A DNA stretch of 64,000 bases, from contig JAWPHD010005078.1 of assembly GCA_037043455.1 (NCBI GenBank), positions 62,001 to 126,000 of the forward strand, in the 5' to 3' direction. The translations under genes were made by a program, and so were the position numbers. Of this stretch, positions 32,831 through 42,900 are shown piece after piece (position 1 is the first letter of the stretch; every line of letters begins with the position of its first letter). Under the pieces are notes generated by a model, which searched no databases, had not been told where the DNA came from, and worked only from the letters and a program-made list of their open reading frames with translations. Source of the DNA: Cyrtodaria siliqua. Taxonomy: Eukaryota; Mollusca; Bivalvia; Adapedonta; Hiatellidae.

Positions 32831-33984
32831 ATACCCCTAAAACGCCTGAAAATAAAGCACACATCTGAAATCTTTCGCATTGCTTTGCTTACTCTCCTAA
32901 CGTTGCATACGTTACAATGCGTAATGCGCAATGCTTATTCTCCTAACGTTGCAAAAATTACAGTGATATATCGTTCAATATAACGAGATATTTTAAACTA
33001 GCTATATAGTGCGAGTGTATTAGAATACGTTTTAAAACTCTTTACAGGTAGTAAAGCTTGGGTAAAACATACAGAGTTTGTGTTTATACATAAGAAAAAA
33101 ACTGTTTTATTTACCGAAAACCAAAGTGTCCCAAGTGTACCCTGTCTATAAAATTAAGAAATGAGGTAAATTCGGTCAGTCTGTTAATTTGATAACTTGT
33201 TCTGAGACTCATAAATCTTAGAGAAAATATAGACGATGAAAGAGTCCATGCAAGTTGAGGGATGCATTAACAGAACAGCAACAACTTGTGAAAGCGATTA
33301 AACCATTATATTTATGGAACACAAAGGGTGTCCAAATTTATCCTTCTGTCCGAGATTACCAAAATTGCCCTACTGAACATAAGCAGATAACTGCCTGCTT
33401 TTTAGTCAGTGAAATGTGTACATGGAAACATGCGCATACAGGTCACCTCACCAAAATCCCACACTTCACTCAATTTGCCGAGTTTGGGGGTAGCACCGCA
33501 AAAATGTACACAAAGTCTGTGTCTGGACTCCCGAGTATCCATTTCGCGACAGTATGCCATTTTCGAGTGGTCAAACACTCCGAACTACTCCGCGTAGAAT
33601 TCAGTTGACCAAGAGTGTGCAAGTGTGATGATTCGTTATTGGGAATATAAAAGAGATCTGAATTATTCCGAAATTTATTTAGTTTGTCCATGCACAAGAT
33701 CTCACGACCAGAGAGCATATTTTCTGTACAAAGCTTGTATGATTGGTATATATATATATAACGGTTAAATTTCGAAACAGATCCGCATTTCAAACTTAAT
33801 GCATTTAATCACATGACAATGTACGTTCATTTTTGTTGTCCATTTTCTTCGGGAAAGCGTTTTCATAGCCATAAATATCCATAATCTGGGCCTTCCGATG
33901 CATTTTACAAAGTGTCACAACCTGTTTATGACACGGGATTCTTTGCATATCCCAAAATGAAACTCTTTTTAAATATTTGTCATT
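32831..33984. other. Intergenic stretch without recognised genes
   Basis: Short duplication of ACTCTCCTAACGTTGCA at about 32890-32955. The 117-codon frame at 33255-33608 has no recognisable domain and overlaps similar-size antisense frames, so I do not call it. Confidence 0.45.
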
Positions 33985-34117
33985 ATGAATGAAAACTCAG
34001 ATAATCTGGAGCTTGACACTTGCTATGAATGAATACTGATAATCTCGAGCTTGACACATGTTATCACATGAATGAAAACTCAGATAATCTGGAGCTTGAC
34101 ACTTGTTACGAATGAAA
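33985..34117 (+). repeat. Three imperfect tandem copies of a ~55-bp unit
   Basis: ATGAATGAAAACTCAGATAATCT followed by GGAGCTTGACAC is repeated three times, with one copy altered to CTCGAGC. Confidence 0.7.
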
Positions 34118-35052
34118 AGGTTTTGATCAGAACCTGGTCAAACACGGGCTTTCCAAATTGGATGATGTCACAACGGTCAGCGATGTGGCCATTTTGGATG
34201 ATGTCATGTTGTTAAAACTGTTAGTGTTGACTGAGACGGACACTGATAGATTTCATAGGAAAACAACAACAAATGTGATCAGTGAAAAAAACATGTTTTT
34301 TTAATAACTTTGTGACGTCATTGACGTCATGACGTAGAGACCCGTGTTAACATTCTTGCACAACTAGACCCTTAACTCTACAATCTATGATTTTGATCAA
34401 ATCCGATCTTAAATACAGAAGTTATAACAACAACAAGATTTCTATACTATATTCCACCAAAATCAAAATCCAGTGATGTCTAAACATATTTCTTTATTTC
34501 ATCATTAATAATAATTCACTGACATCATGAATTACTAAAACCCTTTTGAAATAGTTGTTGCTACATGTATATACAATTATACATAATAAATATATTGAAA
34601 CAACCTTTTTCCCGGAAATCTGGTTTAATTTGGTTTGACTGAATCGGCTCTTTGCGCGATAGTCGCTGTCAAGTGATGGTGCGCATGACGTCACATCGTA
34701 TTTCTCCCTTGATAAGAAAACCTTGCAAAAAATCGCTTGAAAAAAATTCGCCCACAACTCATACATAATGAGATTTTCGTAGAGTTTCTCGACCTGTTTA
34801 TTTCCATTATAGTTGTTTTCAGCATCCAATACGTTCGTCTAGCATAGATCAGCATATTCATATATCAGAGTTATTCCCCCCCCCCCCACCCACACCCCCA
34901 TAACTGGCCATAACCTTGAAATAAGAACCCGGCAGGTGATCCATGAATCATAATAAACTATTGAAGGGTCTTATTCCATATTAATAGGTGCCATAAACAA
35001 TACAATTGGTGCCTGTGATAATTTGATTGCATAATACCCTTAGTAAAGACAG
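34118..35052. other. Intergenic stretch without recognised genes
   Basis: Contains a TGACGTCATTGACGTCATGACG cluster of CRE-like palindromes at about 34312-34335 and a poly-C tract at 34877. No gene found. Confidence 0.45.
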
Positions 35053-37577
35053 CCCCTGCGAGAAGTTATAGAACCGTTCTAGAACTGTTCTTGAACGAGT
35101 TCAGGAACAGTTCATAACATTAAATGGCCGTTCTAGAACTACAAGTTCTTGAACTAGTTCAAGAACCATTCCAAAACAGTTCTTGAACTAGTTCAAGAAC
35201 TTGTAGTTCTAGAACAGCCATTTAATGTTCACGAACTGTTCTAGAACTCTGTTCAAGAACAGTTTTTGAACTAGTTCAAGAACTGGTTCTAGAACAGTTC
35301 ATGAACAGAAAATGGCCGGTTCTAGAACTATAAGTTCTGGAACTAGTTCTTGATCAGCCATTTTCAGTCCCCTGCGAGAATTTCAAGAACCGTTCTGGAA
35401 CTGTTCTTGCACCAGTTCTTGAACAAGTTCTAGAACAGTTCAAGAACGTTAAATGGCTGCTTCTAGAACAATAGTTCAAGAACCTGGCCGGCGTGGCACA
35501 GTCGGTAGAACGGCGGATTTGTAACCGGAGGCCCCGAGTTCAATCCTCCGTGGTGCCACTGAGTTCCGTCGGTGTGTTCTTGGGCAAGACACTTTCCCTT
35601 AGCCTCGTCCGTCGGATGGGGACGTAAACCGGGCGGTCCCGTGTATCGGTCTATCCTCCGAGCACGATTAAGAACCATAGGAATCTATTCGATAATAAGA
35701 GTAGGGCAGGTTCCCGGATTCCTATGTATCCTTCCCCTCTCTCTAGGGCGGCTCTAAATAACCTATACTGATTTGATGAGCCGTTAAACAACATTAAATT
35801 CAAGAAAAATAGTTCAAGAACCTTTGTCAAGAAAAACAATAGTTCTTGAACTAAGGTTCTTGAACAGAGGTTCTTGAACTGTTGTTCTAGAAGCGGCCAT
35901 TTAACGTTATTGAAGTGTTCTAGAACTTTAAGTTTGTTTTGACAGATAAAGGTGAAAAGGGTACATTTCATGTTTCTTCTATAAATATATGCAAAACATA
36001 ACAATATGAGAAAGTAAGAGTTTGGAAGTGTTGTTTAGCAAAAAAAAAAGGGTTTTACCCCACCCACCCCACCAAATATTGGCCACGATTTTTCAGAAAC
36101 GGTCGTGCAAAAGCAGCTGCACAGTTGGCTGGCTAATACACTGCTTGGTGAAATGTTGCATATGATAGTGAAATTAAATAATATCTGCAGGGCTGAAAAC
36201 CATTTTTCAATCAACAACAAAAAACAATGTTAAATCCGCGAAAACACATGACAATAGGAGTTTGATTTTAAAATACTGTTTCTACTGGCTACATTTAGAA
36301 ATTTCCTCTTTCAAATACAACTATTACATATATAAGATGTTTTGATACAGTAAGTAATGTAAGTATAGTCACAAAACACTTACTTTTAATCATTAAATTG
36401 TGCAAGGAAAATCTGTAGGTCAGGTGGCATTTCCCACCAAAAATTCAAAAGACACAGTTTGCATTTTATTTACACTCTTTGTGAGAATCACACTCAGGTC
36501 TTAAAAAGTTCTAAAACTATACAAGTTCATGAACTATACAAGTTCAATAATCCAACTTCTTAAACTTGAAGGCTAGTTCAAGAACAGTTCTTAAGTTTAT
36601 AGTACTTACTGGCAGATTGTTGCTTTAAATACATATGTGTGATTTTCCTTGATCAAATGGTAGCCTACTAATATTTAAATGATGTGCATACATGAGACAA
36701 AATGATGAATTTTAAAGATAAAGGCTGTAAAATAATAATTTTAGGTTGTCATCTATCAACCATCGGTCCACATTTTGTAACCTGGTACATTTTAAATCCT
36801 GTCAGTTTGGACCACTTTTATTCATAAACTCAAGGATTGGGTATTTCCGTTTTAACCATTGATAAATCTTAAAAATTACATATCATCTCCATCATCATGG
36901 CACTCTTATGGTGTGCCTAAAATAGTTCCTCAGTTGTGTCACAATACTAGGAAGGTGATATATAAGAAGACATATAGTATAGTAGTGTATACACATCTGT
37001 ACTGTCTGCAACATTTTAATCAGGTTAACTGTTGAACCAATTTAGGGGAAAAGTCAGGTTTATCCGAGATCAAGAACCACTAGTTCAAGAACTAACGGTT
37101 CTAGAACCACTAAGGTTCGAGAACTTGCTTATACTCAGATTAATCAGTTTGACCCACAAATAAGTTCAAGAACTACAAATTCATGATACCTCAGTTCTGG
37201 AAAGGTTCTAGAACTATATAAGTTCATGAACCCAAGTTCATGAACTATACAAGTTCAAGAACCAACTTCTTGAACTTGAAGGCTAGTTCAAGAACAGTTC
37301 TCCAAGTTCTAGAACCGAGTGTTAGTTCATGAACCTTTACCAAGGGCAGAATTGCAAATCTTGAACCATTCTAGAGCTAACGTCAGTTCTTGAACAGTTC
37401 TAGAACTAATATCAGTTCTTGAACATTAAAGTTCAAGAACTATACAAGTTCTTGAACTTTGTTCTTGAACTTTGTTCTTGAACTTCAATACTAGTTCAAG
37501 AACAGTTCTTTAAGTTCTAGAACAGTTCTAGAATGTTCTAGAACTAACTGTTAGTTCTTGAACTTTTCTCGCAGGGG
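35053..37577. mobile_element. 2.5-kb TIR element made of TTCnnGAA palindromes
   Basis: CCCCTGCGAGAA and its complement TTCTCGCAGGGG bound the region. The parts 35053-35484, 35809-35930, 36500-36600 and 37070-37570 are packed with short dyads such as GTTCTAGAAC, GTTCTTGAAC and GTTCAAGAAC. I count about 24 TTCnnGAA sites in the first 430 bp and about 57 overall by eye. A second internal left end occurs at 35364. A SINE is inserted at 35485-35808. 35940-36480 is ordinary AT-rich sequence. No open frame of note. Superfamily unknown. Confidence 0.7.
35485..35808 (+). mobile_element. SINE S1, complete, with 14-bp target duplication
   Basis: ATAGTTCAAGAACC flanks it at 35471-35484 and 35809-35822. 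The head is tRNA-like (GGCACAGTCGGTAGAACG, TTTGTAA loop, GAGTTCAATCCTCCG). The body has TTGGGCAAGACACTTTCCC and CCGTCGGATGGGGACGTAAA. The 3' end is GATGAGCCGTTAAACAAC. The long duplication indicates LINE-mediated insertion into the palindrome element, so the element is older. Confidence 0.85.
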
Positions 37578-37839
37578 AGTGTCATAAACTTATTGAATTG
37601 GACAGGCACAGTTTAGGCTTAACATGTAACACATGGTAGAGGTGTCATACACATTCCTTATAACAAATAGATGAACTAGTGAAGTTATGTAGCCAAAACA
37701 TCTCGTGGGACCGTGTGGAATTGTGTAGCCAAAATATTTTGTGGGACATTTACTTTGTTGTCGAGCCATCCGGGTGTATGTGCGTCTGTCCGTTCATTAG
37801 TTTGTCCTTGCGTCCGATTTTCATTTCTTAATATCTCTT

Positions 37840-38250
37840 TGTTACAAGCAGGATTTTCATCAAACTTCACCAAAATGTTCCTTATATGCATCTTATATCG
37901 TGCAAAATTTAGGGTTGATGTGACCTACTTTCGGCGATTATAGGTCATGTCCCGTCGCCGTTACAACATGCATATCTTGCTTCTTTCTCGCAGGATTTTC
38001 ACCAAACTTCACCAGAATGTTCTTTATATGCATCTTACCTCTTGTGCAAAATTTAGGTTTGCTGTGACCTACTTTCAACACAATATAGGTCACGTCCGTT
38101 CTCTCTCGATAGCTTGTTTCTTTCTCGCAGGATTTTCACCCAAAAATTCACCAGAATGTTCCTTATGTGCATCTAACATCATGTGCAAAATTTCAGGTTG
38201 CTGTGACCTACTTTCGATGGAATATAGGTCATATATATCCGGTCTTCGCT
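37840..38250 (+). repeat. ~140-bp tandem repeat, three copies
   Basis: GCAGGATTTTCACCAAACTTC, ATGTTCCTTATATGCATCTTA and TGTGACCTACTTTC recur with a spacing of about 140 bp, each ending near ATATAGGTCA. A low-copy interspersed satellite. Confidence 0.75.
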
Positions 38251-38290
38251 ACGACATACATCTCCCACTGTTAATATCATTCATATTTCT

Positions 38291-38466
38291 AGCTCGACTT
38301 GTAAGTAAGGAAGTGTCGATTCTTACGGATGGCGGAAGGTGTACAGTACTGGTTCTACCCAGGAAAAGTGGGTGGTCTGCCTCCACCACAAAAAAAATCG
38401 ACCGTCATATATAACCTTACATGTGTTGAAAAGGACGTAAAACATCATACAAACAAACAAACAAAT
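38291..38466 (+). mobile_element. SINE-like repeat S2, good copy
   Basis: AGCTCGACTTGTAAGTAAGG, TCTTACGGATGGCGGAAGG, TACAGTACTGGTTCTACCC, the GTGGTCTGCCTCC block and a (CAAA)n tail are all present. Confidence 0.8.
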
Positions 38467-39108
38467 GTCTTGCAAGTTGACATTGGTGTTGTTCAAATAA
38501 ATAAGCTGGATCTTTATAATAGGGCTCTACATGTACATGTAGGCTAGTCTTTACTTGCTGAAAGTCTCCGTTGAACTCGTTGTTTGCTCAAAATGTTTTA
38601 AGTAAGGAAAGGATCAAAATTGAAAAGAGATACATTTGTGTTAAGTTTTGACATGTGTGAAAAATGTATGTATAAAACTCCTTATTAGTCTCCTATCTGT
38701 TTAAACACAAATGTTCACCACCATGAGACGATGTGTGGTGACCAATTCCAGGACCTTACCTTCAAGGTCATAGTCACTAAGAACGAAAAATGTATTGCAA
38801 TAATTTCATGTCCAGCCTAGGTTACTAACTTCTTTATCTGTATCCGTCACACAATTCCAATAATATTATGCATAATGTTTTACGTCGGATGTGTTGCGAC
38901 CAACATCCAGGTCCTTACCTACAAGTTCAAGGTCACATTAATACGATGTTATTTGCTTTTTTATTTAGATAGGTAGTTTAGCCAGTAGGGGACCTTTAAT
39001 TCGCTGAATTTGCTTGTACATTACAGTTCACTCTGTCAATGGAATAATGTGGGAGGATTCAAGTGTTCATGACTTGGAGGTCAATCCAATTTATATTTTG
39101 TCTATTAA
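38467..39108. other. Intergenic stretch upstream of TRNT1
   Basis: Contains two AAGGTCA-bearing blocks (about 38755 and 38930) resembling each other. The TRNT1 promoter and any 5' untranslated exon should lie here or further left but are not identifiable. Confidence 0.4.
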
Positions 39109-39433
39109 GGGCATAATAAATTAATTGGTAGTTTATCATCCCCACCCGCCCCTATTTGTTTCGTGCCTACCCTGTAATTTTTATTACTAACTTCAAAAAA
39201 ATAAAAATAAAAAAATAAATAAAGAAAATGCGCTGGAAGTATGAAACACTATTACAAATGTATTTTCAATCTTGGAAGAACTCAGTAGTATGTGTTACTA
39301 TTTTTGCCTTGTGTCGAGGCAATATTCCATTTGTCGTATAAAATAAAATAAAAATTTAAAAAAAGAAATTCATCCCCCTCCCCTATTTTGAAATAAATTT
39401 GGATAATAAACTAGCAATTAATTTATTATGGCC
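39109..39433. mobile_element. PIF/Harbinger-like MITE next to TRNT1 exon
   Basis: TAA flanks both ends (39106-39108, 39434-39436). The termini are GGGCATAATAAATTAATTG and its near-complement CAATTAATTTATTATGGCC, and GTAGTTTAT also pairs. The 3-bp TWA target and GG-C start fit PIF/Harbinger. It ends 31 bp before the TRNT1 exon. Confidence 0.75.
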
Positions 39434-39464
39434 TAAAACATGCATTTTATTTATCTTTTTTCAG

Positions 39465-39930
39465 GTGAGCAAAGGAGCTAACCCTGATGCATGTCAACAA
39501 AGTCAGACTATTTCTATTGCAATCTTTGAGTCATTCATTGAAATCTAGTTGTTTTAAGAACTGTAACAGTTCTGGACTATCATCTAAGATACATTGTCTA
39601 GGAAGAGTGTCCTTTTCCACACATATAAGATATCCCAAATTAAGGGGAGGTAAACTCATCATAATGAAGTTGGATACGCCAGAGTTCCAGTCCCTTATGA
39701 CTCCAGAGCTAAAGGAGTTGGTGGCCCTGTTTGACAAAAATAACTATGAGATCAGGATTGCTGGTGGGGCGGTGAGGGACCTTCTCATGGGAATACAGTC
39801 ACATGATATCGACTTCGCTACGACTGCGACGCCAGATCAGATGAAGGAGATGTTTGAGTTGGCAGGTGTGAGGATGATAAATGCCAAAGGTGAAGGTCAT
39901 GGTACAATTACGGCCAGAATAAATGATAAG
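39465..39930 (+). CDS. TRNT1: TRNT1 first coding exon: presequence and catalytic head
   Basis: The acceptor TTTTTTCAG ends at 39464 and 22 nt of 5' untranslated sequence follow. An in-frame TGA at 39466-39468 excludes an upstream start, so Met at 39487 is the first possible. Residues 1-59 look like a mitochondrial presequence, and Met60 at 39664 offers a cytosolic/nuclear start. The exon ends in phase 0 at GTAGGT (39931). Confidence 0.92.
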
Positions 39931-42900
39931 GTAGGTATACATATTCTTAAGGTGGTCGACACTTGTTAGTAGGTCTTTAAGTTTTTTAATAACGCCCGGA
40001 AATGGTTTATTAATCTAACTGATCCTACTGTGCTCCAGCCAACCCTGAACGTTTTGTCCTCTAGCACAACTGAGCTGAAGGTTTCTGGGTAACTTTCGCT
40101 TCAGTTTGTCGCTGAATAATGTTGCTGTTGCATGTTACATTGTACCATGGTTACTAAAAAGAGTCAAATCTTTAAATACCCTCTCCGAATTTGAAACCAC
40201 AAGGGGCTCTGATATTTTGTTACTTTCTGTCCTCAATACTCAAATTTGTTCAAATAGTGACTAGAGTCGAGGTTGGCACTGTCCCACCCTGGGAACCGCC
40301 CTGTCCCACCCTGGGAACCACACTCGGGGTTCAAATTTAACACTTATTTACTTGCTAAAGGCAAGAAGAGTTTTGCAGATGTCAAGTAGAAAACATTAGC
40401 ACTTGATATTTTCACACTCAGCTGGATGCAGGAATGTAATAATGAAAAATTATACTTACTTATATCCACCTATTTAACTAAGTTAGATAAATATGTTCAG
40501 CGAATAAATGTAGCCTTCAAATTTATAAAAGTAAAGTATTAAAAGAAACCCTGACACTAGGTCCCAGTCTACATTTATTTACTGAACATATTTATCTAAC
40601 CGTTAAATAGGTGGATATAAGTAAGTATAATTATAATTATTACATTCCTGCATCCAGCTGAGTGTGAAAATGTCATTATTTATATGAATAGCAATCCTTC
40701 TAACATGAATCGAGGTTTTAAATTATTAATGCAAGTAGCTTGATTTAAATAGCAAGTAGAAAATCTTCGCACTTGTTTTTTTTACCAAGTGGCGAAAAAT
40801 ATTAATTTTGATCCCTGCCACAGTTTAATAAAGAGTTAAATAGGAAAATCAGTTGGAAATAAAATCTTCTCTGAAACTATATATGCGAGCTACAGCAGTT
40901 TCCAGATACGCTTTCAGCACACTGCATGTTACATGCTATATTATTACATAATCCAATGCCACTTGCATAAATTTTACATAAATACAAATGCATATTCTTT
41001 GATTATGACTGGGCTGTGTTATTGCATTTTTGTAAGCATTGATTGTATTTGGTGAAAAAACATGCGTAATTACGCAGATACGTGTCTAATCTGGAGCACT
41101 GCTATACGTCTGGTTAATTGACAAAGTTACATGTATAATAGGCATACATCAGACGGTTATTTAATATGAGATAGAATACTCCGCAGTCTGGGGATTGTGA
41201 CAAATTTGGCAGGAAGCCTCAGTATGATGTCTAGTTGTGCAAAGCGCGGTATATCAATGAAATCTTGGACAATTTTGAAAATCAGCTAGATCTTGTTAAT
41301 AATAACAGAGTTATGGCCCTTGATTTGTTGAAAAATGCTATATTGTATTTTCCTTTGTTAAATCTATAGGAGATGAGAGCTATATCTAGCTATATCTATC
41401 TAAATCTATAAGAGCTGTTTTAGCTAGTAGAGCGTCCACAGGCCCTCTTGGGCCTCTTGTTTTAATGCATTTTTGTACGCATTGATTTTAATTTTAATGC
41501 GTTTTTGGTGAAAAAACATGCGTAATTATGCAGAAAAGTGTCTTATCTGGAGCTATTATAGATCTGGTTAATTGAAAAAGTTACATGAATAATAGGCATA
41601 CATCAGACGGTTATTTACTATGAGATAGAATACTCCGCAGTCTGGGGATTGTGACAGATTGTTGGGTCCATTTCCTTGGTGATATAATTGATGCTTTAAA
41701 AAAGCCTACCTGCATAGCCATTTATTTGTGGGAAAGTACCCGAAAAACTCATTATGTTTTGTATGGCATTAAAACTGACAATCACATTCACTGACTTTTA
41801 AAACCAGATAGATCTATTGACCAAATAACAATTGATCGTGTAGACTTCTTATTTTTTATTGGATGGACTGTGTGTAGCCAATTCCTTAAATATCCTTATT
41901 ATAAATAATATCATCCACTTAATGTATGTCTTACAAAATAAAATTGTCATCCAATATTTTCCAGGAGAACTTTGAAGTGACCACATTGAGAATTGACATC
42001 CGTACAGATGGACGGCATGCGGAGGTTGAGTTCACTAAAGACTGGCAGCTGGACGCCAACAGGAGGGATCTCACAATCAATGCCATGTTTCTAGGTAACT
42101 AAGGGGACCTGTGGGCAGTTCTGGTTCATAAACCAGCAAACATGTCAATAGTAACTGCGCCGTCCATTCGTACGTTAATTCGTCTGTCAATGAATTTGTT
42201 CATGTCGCATTCATAACTGTAAAAATACTGAAGAGAATTTCATGAAACTAAACATAAATGTTAATTTCAATGATATGGTGTGATGCGCGCAAAAACAATT
42301 TCCTACCTCAAAGGGTGATCGATGGGCGGTGCAAAAAGTTTTCTTGACCTCCAAGCGTGACACTTTGTGGACAAGAAACCTTTTTGAGGGCATTTGTCAC
42401 TTAACATGTGACATGTCTTTTTTCTTGCAAACAAGTTACAGTAAGTAACTTCAAATTGCAGAACAAATAGAGTCTGTGCTAATTGTTGACTCTAGCAAAC
42501 ATTTAGGGGTGGCCTACAGCAAAGAAATTATGAAAATAAATACTGAAATCATAAGCCATCATAAAGTGGGGGAAAACTGACACCTGCTGATTATTGTCAC
42601 ATAATTTGCAAGATGACAGGGCACATGCCAAGAAAAAAATCCCACCTTGTTGCAGAGTATATTTTATTTGTATATGTGCATCAAAGACATTTGTATACGA
42701 GGGTCATTCAATAAGTTCTGTCACTAACGCGTTTTAACAATTATGTGCTCGTTGTGAGTGTTGATGTTTGATACCAAATGAAAGAGAGTTTCAATACCAT
42801 TCCATTGATGGTAAAATGAATGCTGTATCTCTTGTGTGACGAAAGGTATGGAACCTTTAATACACATCACTTATACATACTGAGGCATTTTCATCCTGAG

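Noticed and set aside
33255..33608. 117-codon ORF
   Set aside because: No domain, signal or splice context; overlaps an antisense ORF of similar length.
35053..37577. Canonical heat-shock promoter
   Set aside because: Dyads are spaced mainly 3-4 bp and not the 2 bp of a contiguous HSE, and there is no adjacent gene. Kept only as a hypothesis.
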